Shown: positions 1 to 7,038, numbered from the stretch's first letter. The stretch: DNA of 8,917 nt from DATNPH01 sp036703315 (GCA_036703315.1 DATNPH010000182.1:1-8917), one strand, 5' to 3'. The notes: generated by a model from the sequence alone, not told the origin. Translations and numbers: made by a program.

Positions 1-1038
1 TTTTCCTTCACACTTCCCATTGAACTCTCTGCAAAAGAGCCTCCAGAGCGACGGGGTATCGCCCGTGATCAAGTTCGACTAATGGTTATAGATCGCGAGA
101 ACTACCGAGTCAAGCATACAAAATTTAACAGATTAGGTGAGTTCCTCCGTCCCGGTGATTTGTTAGTCTTTAATTCCAGTCGAACACTTCCTGCTTCCCT
201 GGATGGCTGTGAAACGCCGAAAGGGCCCTGCATGGAAGTCCGTCTAGCCCAACGCCTTCCCGATGATTCTTGGCTCGCGCTGCTGCTTTGTCAACAGGGT
301 GAGCCTTTCACCTGTGGTCTTCGGGGAGGTATGCAGATTGATTTTGGTCAGGGATTAACAGCCACGGTTTGCGATCGCGATGAAAATATTCCCAGACTCT
401 GGAAGCTACGCTTCTCAAAATTGGGAACCGAGTTGATGGACTTACTCTACCGTCTAGGGCGACCTATCCGTTATGAGTATGTCTCAGCACCTTGGGATTT
501 AGATTATTACCAGACTGTCTACGCCAAGGAACCCGGTTCAGCAGAAATGCCATCAGCTGGACGTGCATTTACCTGGAAGTTACTCTTTGATCTGAAGCGC
601 CGTGGTATTGAAACAGCGTACATTGTACTGCACACTAGCCTCTCCTCATACATGGACGATGACTTAGACGCGCAACACCCTGCCTCAGAGGAGGAATACT
701 TTATTAGTGAAACCGCCGCTCAAAAGATTAACCGAACTCATGAGCAAGGAGGACGAGTAATTGCAGTAGGGACGACTGTAGTAAGAGCGTTGGAATCAGT
801 AGTAGATGAGACTGGAAAGGTTCAAGCCCAACATGGCTACACACGGTTGCATATTTCAGCCAATCACAAGCTCAAAGCTGTGAAGGGTTTACTGACAGGT
901 TTGCACGAACCAGAAGCCAGCCACCTCGATCTCCTGACTGCCTTCCTCCCTGCCAATACGATTCGGGACGCCTACGAGGAAGCTGTGCAACAAAGCTATT
1001 TCTGGCATGAGTTTGGAGATTTGAATCTAATTGTTTGA
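1..1038 (+). CDS. Divergent QueA-family protein (S-adenosylmethionine:tRNA ribosyltransferase-isomerase-like), 5' end outside the window
   Basis: Classical QueA transfers and isomerises the ribosyl part of SAM onto 7-deazaguanine in tRNA to make epoxyqueuosine. The frame is open from base 1 with no ATG, GTG or TTG before the ATG at 82. The stretch before that ATG encodes LPIELSAKEPPERRG and RDQVRL, which match the QueA N-terminus, so 82 is not the start and a few residues are missing. Counting from base 1, 345 residues are visible. QueA-like motifs are GDLLVFNSSRTLPASL (52-67), YQTVYAKEPGSAEMPSAGRAF (about 170-190), VIAVGTTVVRALES (253-266), GLHEPEAS (300-307) and a C-terminal YFWHEFGDLNLI. 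The family's H.G.GTF.PV segment is replaced by HTSLSSYM, and PTAGLHF reads PSAGRAF. Family membership is secure. Queuosine activity is not, and the gene could be a paralogue with another role. Confidence 0.8.
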   Translation, partial: FSFTLPIELSAKEPPERRGIARDQVRLMVIDRENYRVKHTKFNRLGEFLRPGDLLVFNSSRTLPASLDGCETPKGPCMEVRLAQRLPDDSWLALLLCQQGEPFTCGLRGGMQIDFGQGLTATVCDRDENIPRLWKLRFSKLGTELMDLLYRLGRPIRYEYVSAPWDLDYYQTVYAKEPGSAEMPSAGRAFTWKLLFDLKRRGIETAYIVLHTSLSSYMDDDLDAQHPASEEEYFISETAAQKINRTHEQGGRVIAVGTTVVRALESVVDETGKVQAQHGYTRLHISANHKLKAVKGLLTGLHEPEASHLDLLTAFLPANTIRDAYEEAVQQSYFWHEFGDLNLIV

Positions 1039-1050
1039 CCAAAGAGGGTA

Positions 1051-1086
1051 GGGGTTAGGGCGTGTTTTCAAACCCGCCCTAACCCC
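1051..1086. terminator. Long hairpin 12 bp after the queA-like stop, possible terminator
   Basis: Bases 1051-1062 and 1075-1086 are perfect reverse complements (GGGGTTAGGGCG / CGCCCTAACCCC, 12 bp). The 12-nt loop can itself pair partly (GTT/AAC). The position just after the stop suits a transcription end, but no T-run follows, so it is not a classical intrinsic terminator. The left arm overlaps the terminal repeat of the element at 1056-1231, so the structure may come from that repeat rather than from selection for termination. Confidence 0.4.
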
Positions 1087-1231
1087 CAAATCCCCCTTAA
1101 AAAGGGGGACTTTGACTGGATTCTCCCCCCTTTCTAAGGCCGGAGCGACCGGAGCCGAAGGTGAGGATGAGGAACTGGGGGGATCTTCTTCGCAACACAC
1201 AGGTAAATATAGAGTTTGAAAACACGCCCTA
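1056..1231. mobile_element. Candidate MITE with perfect 18-bp terminal inverted repeats
   Basis: Bases 1056-1073 (TAGGGCGTGTTTTCAAAC) and 1214-1231 are exact reverse complements, enclosing 140 bp with no coding capacity. Both ends carry TA, as expected for a TA target duplication by an IS630/Tc1-like transposase. The palindromic TA can also be counted as part of the repeat. Inside are a second hairpin (TCCCCCTT 1091-1098 with AAGGGGGA 1102-1109) and runs of C and G typical of cyanobacterial intergenic repeats. Together with its flanks it fills most of the 1039-1462 spacer. The short minus-strand open frame through it has no protein-like features. Confidence 0.55.
1136..1175. repeat. Probable nested short repeat inside the MITE-like element
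   Basis: The stretch between AAGG and CTGGGGGG is purine-rich (CCGGAGCGACCGGAGCCGAA and following bases). It separates the C-run at 1125-1130 from the G-run at 1177-1182, which would otherwise lie close enough to form a compact hairpin. This looks like a small insertion into an older repeat. The boundaries are approximate and no duplication of target bases is visible. Confidence 0.3.
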
Positions 1232-1391
1232 GGTGGGATAGGCAGATAGGAATAGTCGCCTAGATTTTTGGAACTCATAGGAGAAACTCTAATCCCCTAC
1301 TCTCCTGATTCCTACCGACCCGTCTACCTACCTATTCCCTTTCGATGTTGTGTTGCCCATTCGAGGAATACTCTATACCCTGAGTAACAAT

Positions 1392-1435
1392 CCTTAACTT
1401 TCTGGTTTCTGTGCAAATCCGGGACGGAGTTAAGG
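1392..1435 (+). promoter_or_regulatory. Inverted repeat in the leader of the transporter gene
   Basis: CCTTAACT (1392-1399) and AGTTAAGG (1428-1435) form a perfect 8-bp dyad with a 28-nt loop, ending 27 bases before the ATG at 1463. It could be a leader stem or a pair of operator half-sites. The cyanobacterial Pho box is a set of direct CTTAACCT-like repeats, which this inverted arrangement does not match. No clear -35/-10 pair could be assigned nearby. Confidence 0.3.
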
Positions 1436-1462
1436 TGATTATTTTCGGGGTGATGCCACATC

Positions 1463-2647
1463 ATGAGTATTCTCAAATTCATCGTAATTGGGCTGACGTA
1501 CATCGGCTTAGGTTTAGGCTACTTGCCGGGTTTACGGATGAATCGCGCCAGTATGGCTATAGTCGGGGCATCATTGCTGATAGCGTTGGGGGTTTTAGAC
1601 CTCAAAGAAGCTTGGAGTGCGATCGACTATAAAACCCTGATTTTCCTGTTCAGCATGATGGTGATCAGCGCTAACCTGGCTTACTCTGGTTTTTTCCAAT
1701 TAGCGCTTGATATTATCATGCGCTTTACTAAAAGTCCTTTTGGGTTGCTAGTTGTTTTAACCTTTGGGAGTGGCATACTTTCTGCTTTTTTCCTGAATGA
1801 TACTATTGCCCTAATTCTTACTCCTTTAACGCTCAGTTTCACCCAAGCGTTGAACCTTAATTCGATTCCTTACTTGCTAGCCTTAGCTGGTGCCACTAAC
1901 CTAGGTTCAGTTGCTACTTTGAGTGGAAATCCCCAAAATATCTTAATTGGTTCCTTCTCTGGCATCAGCTATCTAGAATTTGCTAAAGCTCTAACTCCTG
2001 TCGCACTGGTGAGTCTGCTAATAGAGATAGGGTTGCTATGGTGGCTCTATCCTGATGTTCGCTCTACCAAGTCTTGTTTAACTAGAACTCCGTCACGCTA
2101 CCGTGTCTTCCAGCCGCTATTAATTAAGAGCCTCTTGAGCACTGGAGGTTTGTTAGTTGCATTCTTAATCGGTGTACCTCTAGCTGAAGCAACTCTAATG
2201 GCAGCAAGTTTCCTTTTAATCACCCGACGAATCAAGCCTTCTCGCATCTTGAACCGAGTAGATTGGGATTTATTGGTGATGTTTTCTGGACTGTTTATTG
2301 TCACTCAAGGGGTGGAAAAATTAGGGTTCTTAGGTTGGTTTGCTGCTTTCGTTCACACTCCTCTGAGCATATTGGGAGTAACGGTTTTACTTTCTAATTT
2401 AGTTTCTAATGTACCGGCAGTACTACTACTGCAACATTTAATTCCTCATCCAGATACGAAAACTTGGCTGTTATTAGCAGCCGGCTCTACCTTGGCGGGG
2501 AATTTGACTCTACTTGGCTCGGTCGCTAACTTAATTGTGGCTGAGGCTGTTGCTAAACTCGGTTATCATTTGTCATTTTGGGAACATTTGCGATTTGGCT
2601 TACCGCTTACGGCTATAACCTTAGTGCTTGCCTATTTCTGGATTTAG
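1463..2647 (+). CDS. ArsB/NhaD/SLC13-type anion transporter (ion transporter superfamily permease)
   Basis: An integral membrane protein of 394 residues and about ten to twelve hydrophobic segments, expected in the cytoplasmic membrane. The two family half-site motifs are visible: LNDTIALILTPLTL (111-124) followed by ATNLGSVATLSGNPQNILIG (144-163), and in the second half SNLVSNVPAVLLL (311-323) followed by GSTLAGNLTLLGSVANLIV (341-359). This duplicated N-D-T / N-x-G pattern is known from ArsB, NhaD, CitM and SLC13 permeases. The substrate (arsenite, sulfate, dicarboxylate or another anion) cannot be read from the sequence, and no arsR or arsC homologue is nearby to favour arsenite. The ATG at 1463 was chosen because membrane segment 1 starts directly after it; GGGGTG at 1447-1452 is a modest ribosome-binding site. 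It converges with the MFS gene across 114 bp. Length is near the short end of the family. Confidence 0.85.
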   Translation: MSILKFIVIGLTYIGLGLGYLPGLRMNRASMAIVGASLLIALGVLDLKEAWSAIDYKTLIFLFSMMVISANLAYSGFFQLALDIIMRFTKSPFGLLVVLTFGSGILSAFFLNDTIALILTPLTLSFTQALNLNSIPYLLALAGATNLGSVATLSGNPQNILIGSFSGISYLEFAKALTPVALVSLLIEIGLLWWLYPDVRSTKSCLTRTPSRYRVFQPLLIKSLLSTGGLLVAFLIGVPLAEATLMAASFLLITRRIKPSRILNRVDWDLLVMFSGLFIVTQGVEKLGFLGWFAAFVHTPLSILGVTVLLSNLVSNVPAVLLLQHLIPHPDTKTWLLLAAGSTLAGNLTLLGSVANLIVAEAVAKLGYHLSFWEHLRFGLPLTAITLVLAYFWI

Positions 2648-2761
2648 ACTTAGTACAAATGTGAGAAAAATTTATTTTCAACTCTAGTTTGTAAACAGAG
2701 TTAACTGATCGAAAGATAGCCTTGCTGTTTGTGGAAGCCATAGGTTTTCTTTCCTAGAAGG

Positions 2762-4258
2762 TCACTCTAAGGGAGTTGATGCTTGTTGTGGGGATGTTCT
2801 TGTAACTTTAAGAAAGACTAGCGGTAAGTAGGCAGTAGCAAAAATTAGGGCACTATATCGAAACAAGCCGTCGTAAGCTAAGACAGTTGCTTGTTGATGT
2901 ACAGTATGTGAGAGAGTAGCGATCGCTTCGTTTGGAATATTACGAAGATTAGCACTAGCCAACTTCAGCATATGAAAGGTTTCCATGTGCTGAAGCATTA
3001 GCGTCAATAGGGCAATGCCTAAACTACCTCCTAATTGCCGCACTAAGTTATACAAACCAGACGCTGATGCAGTTTTAGCACGGCTAATGCTGCCTAGAGT
3101 TGCTGTAGACAGAGGCACGAAAATCAACCCGATCGCCAAACCTCTCCAGACTTGGGGCCAAAATAAATCCCAGTAGCCTGAGTGGCTATTTAGGTAGCTA
3201 AACTGCCAAGTGGCGATTACAAAGATGGTAATCCCTACCCCTAAGGGAATACGGGGGTCAAAGCGATCGGCTAACCGACCAGCAATTGGCATAATAAAAG
3301 CTGTAGACAACGCCCCTGGCATGAGAGCAAGACCGATCTGGGTGGTATTGAAATGCAAGATTTGGCTCATGAAAACCGGCAAAACAAATAGCACACCATA
3401 AAGATTAAATCCTGCCAATGCTCCGATGATGTTGCCTGCTGTAAAAGTGCGGTTGCTAAACACCGAAAGATCGACAACCGGATTAGGAATCACTAACTCT
3501 CGCCGCACCAGATAAGCTAAATTGACAACTCCAAGTAAAGTCAGGAAAATAATTATCCCAGAATTAAACCAGCCCAATCGCTGTCCATTTTCTAGTGCGT
3601 ACTGGCAGCTTGCCAAACCAATCACTAGGGTAGCTAAACCAGGAAAATCAAATTTTCCTTCAGGTTTTTTCAAGTAAGACGGATTGTGAATATACCGGAG
3701 TACCATAAACACAGCAAGGATTCCTGGCAGCAGATTGATCGTGAAGATTGAACGCCAACCGACTGTATCCGTCAGATATCCTCCTAAAACTGGACCAATT
3801 GCTGGACCAACAACCACACCCAAGCCAAAAAGACCCATTGCTTTACCATGTTCTTCTTTGGGAAAAGTCTCAAACAAAATTGCCTGGGCACTCGGTAGTA
3901 AGGCACCTCCCGCTAATCCCTGAAGAATCCGAAAGCCGACAAGTGATGAAAGATTCCAGGCGATGCCGCACAGTAAGGAGGCTAGAGTAAATAATGCGAT
4001 CGCTCCAGCATAAAATCGTTTACGTCCCAACAAGGCACTCAAATAGCCAGTTAGGGGCATCACAACGATATTGCTGATGATGTAAAACGTAGCGACAGCA
4101 CTCACTTGGTCAATCGATGCAGAAAAATCTGCCTGAATTTTCGGGATTGCCACGTTGACAATGCTGGTGTCAATAACGGCAATCAAGGTGCCAGTCATAA
4201 TCGTGGCAGTAACTAACCATTTATTGACAGCCCCTGGCGCATTAGACAAGCGCTTCAT
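2762..4258 (-). CDS. DHA2-family (EmrB/QacA-type) MFS multidrug exporter
   Basis: A 498-residue major facilitator protein, the usual length for the 14-segment DHA2 family, which exports hydrophobic compounds with proton antiport across the inner membrane. Visible signatures: DHA2 motif D1 in segment 1 (IAVIDTSIVNVAIP, 26-39), motif A between segments 2 and 3 (GYLSALLGRKRFY, 71-83), motif B in segment 4 (RILQGLAGGALLP, 110-122) and antiporter motif C in segment 5 (GLGVVVGPAIGPVLGG, 146-161). EmrB-type pumps usually work with an EmrA membrane-fusion partner, and none is encoded here, so the pump may act alone or with a partner elsewhere. The gene appears to be its own unit: about 250 bp separate it from the nuclease gene upstream, and it converges with the anion transporter. 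A dyad at 4290-4308 suggests repressor control. Substrate unknown. Confidence 0.9.
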   Translation of the reverse strand: MKRLSNAPGAVNKWLVTATIMTGTLIAVIDTSIVNVAIPKIQADFSASIDQVSAVATFYIISNIVVMPLTGYLSALLGRKRFYAGAIALFTLASLLCGIAWNLSSLVGFRILQGLAGGALLPSAQAILFETFPKEEHGKAMGLFGLGVVVGPAIGPVLGGYLTDTVGWRSIFTINLLPGILAVFMVLRYIHNPSYLKKPEGKFDFPGLATLVIGLASCQYALENGQRLGWFNSGIIIFLTLLGVVNLAYLVRRELVIPNPVVDLSVFSNRTFTAGNIIGALAGFNLYGVLFVLPVFMSQILHFNTTQIGLALMPGALSTAFIMPIAGRLADRFDPRIPLGVGITIFVIATWQFSYLNSHSGYWDLFWPQVWRGLAIGLIFVPLSTATLGSISRAKTASASGLYNLVRQLGGSLGIALLTLMLQHMETFHMLKLASANLRNIPNEAIATLSHTVHQQATVLAYDGLFRYSALIFATAYLPLVFLKVTRTSPQQASTPLE

Positions 4259-4289
4259 GCTGTATTAGCTCTCAAGTTGCTATTTCATA

Positions 4290-4308
4290 CAGTTATATCA
4301 AACTGATA
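4290..4308 (-). promoter_or_regulatory. Operator-like dyad upstream of the MFS exporter, overlapping a possible promoter
   Basis: CAGTT (4290-4294) and AACTG (4301-4305) are inverted around six bases, and TATCA (4296-4300) and TGATA (4304-4308) form a second, overlapping dyad. The site lies 32-50 bp upstream of the MFS start codon. On the minus strand, TTGTAT (4312-4307), a 16-bp gap and TATGAA (4290-4285) could form a promoter sharing these bases, so a bound repressor of TetR or MarR type would block it. No such regulator is encoded beside the gene. This is an inference from symmetry and position. Confidence 0.35.
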
Positions 4309-4505
4309 CAACCTAGCTGGGTATGTTAGATATAGATGCCATTCTCATCGTTTGGGCTAAGCTGTGGACTCTTACTCAATTACCCCAACAGTTGAGCTAA
4401 ATTCCCCAAAACTACCTAATCTTGGCGTCAACCTAACCTACCAAATCAGCGATCGCATTGGTTTGCGATTCCTTCGTCTAGGGTGACCGAGCGCAGCTAA
4501 CGCTG
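4309..4505. other. Spacer between the exporter promoter and the nuclease 3' end
   Basis: I see no gene here. It contains one HIP1 octamer (GCGATCGC, 4449-4456). Next to the nuclease stop is a short GC-rich dyad (GCAGC 4493-4497, GCTGC 4502-4506) that overlaps the stop codon region. Its wording (GAGCGCAGCTAACGCTGC) resembles the repeat inserted in the broken gene at 7790-8168. No T-run follows the dyad on the minus strand. Confidence 0.4.
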
Positions 4506-5615
4506 CTACAGCTCGATGTCTGCCCAAATTGCAGCATGGTCTGATGCAGCGTGAACTGCTTTAGTCATTTCTTCGTAATGAGGGAAAAGAGTTCCGTTTG
4601 TCCCTCCCCACACGCCCTTTCGGAAGATACCACCGCCTTTAACGCGATTAAACAGCGCGGGCGAGAGAAGCAGATAGTCAATTTTGTTCGATGCCGTGCC
4701 GTTAGCGTAAGTCCCCGGACGCCCGTCACTGAAGAAAGACGGGTGGGTAGTAATGTCGCGAAGGTCTGACCCATCCGCAAGCAGCGGCTTCAAAGGCTCG
4801 CTCGCTGGGGTGTCATTCAAGTCTCCCGCGATGACAATCAACTCAATCCCTTCATTTCTTCGTTGGTCATAGATTTCCCGTACTCGCTGCGCCTGCGCCC
4901 GCCGCTTCGCATTCGACGCGGCTGGTGTGCCGTACCCTTTACTCTTGAAGTGATTGATCATGACTAGTAAGCTCGTGTTATCGCCGACCCGGACAGTAAA
5001 CTCTGGGCAGTCGCGGCTAAAGATAGGAAGACCGTCCTGCATGTCGTTTATATGACTTATCATCGACTCAATTTGGAATCCAGGCTTTGTAAGGATTCCC
5101 ACGTCGATTCCCCGCTCGTCGTTGCCGTCGATGAGCATAGTCTCACTATAATTAGCATTTATCGGCTTTAGAAGTTGCTCATTGAAGTGGCTCAAGGCAA
5201 TCCGATTCTCCGCTTCAACGACCGCGAGGATATCAGCATTGACGTCCTGAATCACACGCGCCGTCATTTTCATCGCTACTTCATTGACAGACTCGGTCTT
5301 GAGTTCTACCCAGCCGATCCAATCGCTGCGACCTTCGGCAACAACTTCAGGTGGGCCTGTCCGGGATCTTTTCAGGAGCCGTCCATGGTTCTGCCTTAGG
5401 GTTGCATATTTAGAATCGTCACTTTCACTCAGTCCAAGCCGATTAAGGGATTCGAGGATAGCAGACTTTTTGGAGGCGGTGTACTTAGGCTCTAGCAGTA
5501 GGTTATTCAGGCGGCTGTACTCGGTGAGTATAGGCTTCCCTTCGTCCGAATCTTCAAGATTCATGGCGCGGGCACGGGAGAACAGATTTTCAATGTTGAA
5601 TGCAGCGATGCGCAT
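4506..5615 (-). CDS. Endonuclease/exonuclease/phosphatase (EEP)-fold hydrolase
   Basis: The EEP fold hydrolyses phosphodiester or phosphomonoester bonds with a divalent metal (DNase I, exonuclease III, sphingomyelinase and inositol phosphatases). All the fold's motifs are present in order over 369 residues: FNIENLF with N7, VVEAEN with the likely metal ligand E134, RGIDVGIL (R168, D171), MINHFKSK (N221, H222), GDLND (D265, N267), KIDYLLLS (D313) and the C-terminal catalytic SDH (D359, H360). It therefore looks active. The wording NIENLF, VVEAEN and NHFKSK is closest to ExeM/NucH-like nucleases, which suggests nuclease rather than lipid phosphatase activity. Residues about 20-110 form an insert rich in charged residues. 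No signal peptide is visible, so a cytoplasmic location is likely. The start is supported by GGAG at 5630-5627, ten bases upstream of the ATG. A 191-bp spacer separates it from the RNase T2 gene on the same strand, so co-transcription is possible but not shown. Confidence 0.82.
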   Translation of the reverse strand: MRIAAFNIENLFSRARAMNLEDSDEGKPILTEYSRLNNLLLEPKYTASKKSAILESLNRLGLSESDDSKYATLRQNHGRLLKRSRTGPPEVVAEGRSDWIGWVELKTESVNEVAMKMTARVIQDVNADILAVVEAENRIALSHFNEQLLKPINANYSETMLIDGNDERGIDVGILTKPGFQIESMISHINDMQDGLPIFSRDCPEFTVRVGDNTSLLVMINHFKSKGYGTPAASNAKRRAQAQRVREIYDQRRNEGIELIVIAGDLNDTPASEPLKPLLADGSDLRDITTHPSFFSDGRPGTYANGTASNKIDYLLLSPALFNRVKGGGIFRKGVWGGTNGTLFPHYEEMTKAVHAASDHAAIWADIEL

Positions 5616-5806
5616 ACTATGCAGCTCCAGCTTAAAAATGCGTTGTCTTATGGCAATGGCGTCACTTGTACCGCCTAGTCAATGATTAGACAACCCTGTG
5701 AATGATGGATTTTCTTCCTCTATCATTATTCCTACGTTATAGTCAAATACGGATTCGCCCCTACCAGAGTGCAATTCAGCATGAGCGAACCCGGTAAAGC
5801 ACATGA

Positions 5807-6784
5807 TTAATTGAAACCAGCAGGATCGATTTCTCCAAGAGCGCAACCTGCCGGAACCGTTTGACCGGCTTGTAGGAGACTTCCAATCGGAGTGTCGGGC
5901 TGAATGTTACCTTTAAGGTTAACCTGTAGCTCTACCACCATATTGTTTCGCTCTTCGTCAATATCTCTTTGACACTGAACTTGAACCTTGCTTCCCGCTC
6001 CATCATTGAACGCTTCATCAAACTGATTTCGGATCTCATTAGAGGAGAGAGAATTACCAATATTTCTAACGAATAGCTCACGGACGGAAGAGTTATTCAC
6101 TTGGTCTAACAAAGCGATCGACTCTTGGAAATATTCTTCTGGTGAGTCGCTGTAGCAAGTTCCATGTTTGTACCATTCATGTAGATGCAGATCCGAAGCA
6201 AATCCTGGCATCTTGGCGGCTAGTGCATTGCGCGTTTCCGCAGATAAGTTGATTGGTGGCAACTCTGACCATCGCTTATCTTTGTCAAGACGGATGAAAT
6301 CCTTACTAACATTGCAATAGATATTTTGACTCGGCTGAGGCCATAAACCGTGTAGAACTAAGTTTGTGGCATCAAACCCTTGTGCCGTTTGGCTCTGGCA
6401 TTCGGGTTTACTTGGCTTTGTTTCACAAAAGGATGGTTGCCAGCTGAGGGCAAGTAAATAAGCCTGATTGACTGGAGCAGAAGAACCTAAAAGTTGTCCG
6501 CACTGTACGGACACCCAGCGAGCAAACGGTTCAGCGCCCTCGATCCTAAGCAAGTAATGGGATGCGTTATCTCGGTTTTTACCAATGACTGGATAGGTTT
6601 CTTGGGGAGTCAGTCGAATATTTCCTGGGTTGGTTCCGCTTCTGATTGACTGTAGGGCTTCGCAAGCTTCCCCAGCAACAAATTGCTCGTCGAGCGTGAT
6701 AAATGCGAATGCTGGCCTAGACCACAGAGTTAAACAGAAGCATAGAGAAATTGCAAGCAACAAACATTTTTGCAGCCTTGACAT
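5807..6784 (-). CDS. Secreted ribonuclease T2 family protein
   Basis: RNase T2 enzymes cleave single-stranded RNA through 2',3'-cyclic phosphates and act outside the cytoplasm. I place the start at the ATG at 6784, giving 325 residues: AAGGAA (6796-6791) lies six bases upstream, and the product opens with a typical signal peptide (MSRLQKC, hydrophobic core LLLAISLCFCLTL, AFA cleavage site near residue 27). Both catalytic blocks are intact: HGLWPQ (145-150, CAS-1) and HEWYKHGTC (202-210, CAS-2, with H202, E203 and H207). SWQPSFC (114-120) marks the start of the core. Residues about 38-97 precede the core and form a cysteine-bearing module with TNPGNIRL, YPVIGKN and RWVSVQCG. The frame stays open upstream to an ATG at 6904, but that extension runs through an insertion-element remnant and has no ribosome-binding site. 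The product is probably periplasmic or released, and could supply phosphate or nucleosides. Confidence 0.92.
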   Translation of the reverse strand: MSRLQKCLLLAISLCFCLTLWSRPAFAFITLDEQFVAGEACEALQSIRSGTNPGNIRLTPQETYPVIGKNRDNASHYLLRIEGAEPFARWVSVQCGQLLGSSAPVNQAYLLALSWQPSFCETKPSKPECQSQTAQGFDATNLVLHGLWPQPSQNIYCNVSKDFIRLDKDKRWSELPPINLSAETRNALAAKMPGFASDLHLHEWYKHGTCYSDSPEEYFQESIALLDQVNNSSVRELFVRNIGNSLSSNEIRNQFDEAFNDGAGSKVQVQCQRDIDEERNNMVVELQVNLKGNIQPDTPIGSLLQAGQTVPAGCALGEIDPAGFN

Positions 6785-6790
6785 TGGTAT

Positions 6791-6796
6791 TTCCTT
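6791..6796 (-). promoter_or_regulatory. Ribosome-binding site that fixes the RNase T2 start
   Basis: AAGGAA on the minus strand, six bases from the ATG at 6784. It is the only good Shine-Dalgarno match near any candidate start of this frame, and the peptide that follows is a signal sequence. It argues against the upstream ATG at 6904. Confidence 0.7.
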
Positions 6797-6854
6797 CTTG
6801 CTTAAAAATAGTTGACTACACAGCGCAGTATCTTGAGAATAGGCAGCTTCTACT

Positions 6855-6988
6855 GGGCTTGTTGCAAAATAAGGCTTAAATTCGCTGAAATGCCTGAATG
6901 GCAAAGTTTATGAGTTCTGTAATACTCTGAAGCCTGAAAGCCTTTCTCAACAAAGATTTTAGGCATTAATAGTTTTTATTTTGCAGCC
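6855..6988. mobile_element. IS6-like terminal-repeat remnant or MITE with target-site duplication
   Basis: The left end GGGCTTGTTGCAAAAT (6855-6870) resembles IS6-family ends such as GGCACTGTTGCAAA of IS26, with 11 of 14 bases shared. The right end ATTTTGCAGCC (6978-6988) is the inverted copy with four internal bases missing. CTTCTACT (6847-6854) directly before the left end and GTTCTACT (6989-6996) directly after the right end agree at 7 of 8 bases, matching the 8-bp target duplication typical of IS6. The 134-bp interior has no transposase coding. The family assignment is inferred from the ends; the insertion itself is well supported by the duplication. Confidence 0.6.
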
Positions 6989-7024
6989 GTTCTACTCTAA
7001 ACAATAGAGCGAATATTAAGAAAG

Positions 7025-7038
7025 TACCCTTAAGGGTA
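7025..7038. promoter_or_regulatory. Perfect 14-bp palindrome
   Basis: TACCCTTAAGGGTA is a perfect palindrome in AT-rich spacer about 240 bp upstream of the RNase T2 start. With no loop it cannot fold as an RNA hairpin, so a dimeric protein-binding site is the more natural reading. No regulator can be named. Confidence 0.25.

Noticed and set aside
82..84. ATG as the start of the QueA-like gene
   Set aside because: Conserved QueA N-terminal sequence is encoded upstream of it in the same open frame, so the real start is outside the window.
1027..1278. Minus-strand open frame of 83 codons
   Set aside because: It lies across the MITE-like repeat, is rich in proline and serine runs from the C/G tracts, and has no protein-family wording.
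1411..1632. Plus-strand open frame of 73 codons
   Set aside because: It overlaps the start of the transporter in another frame and has no supporting motif.
5284..5685. Plus-strand open frame of 133 codons
   Set aside because: It is antisense to the N-terminal part of the EEP hydrolase and has serine/arginine-rich shadow composition.
6785..6904. 40-residue N-terminal extension of RNase T2 starting at 6904
   Set aside because: It runs through an insertion remnant, lacks a ribosome-binding site, and would bury a good signal peptide that begins at 6784.
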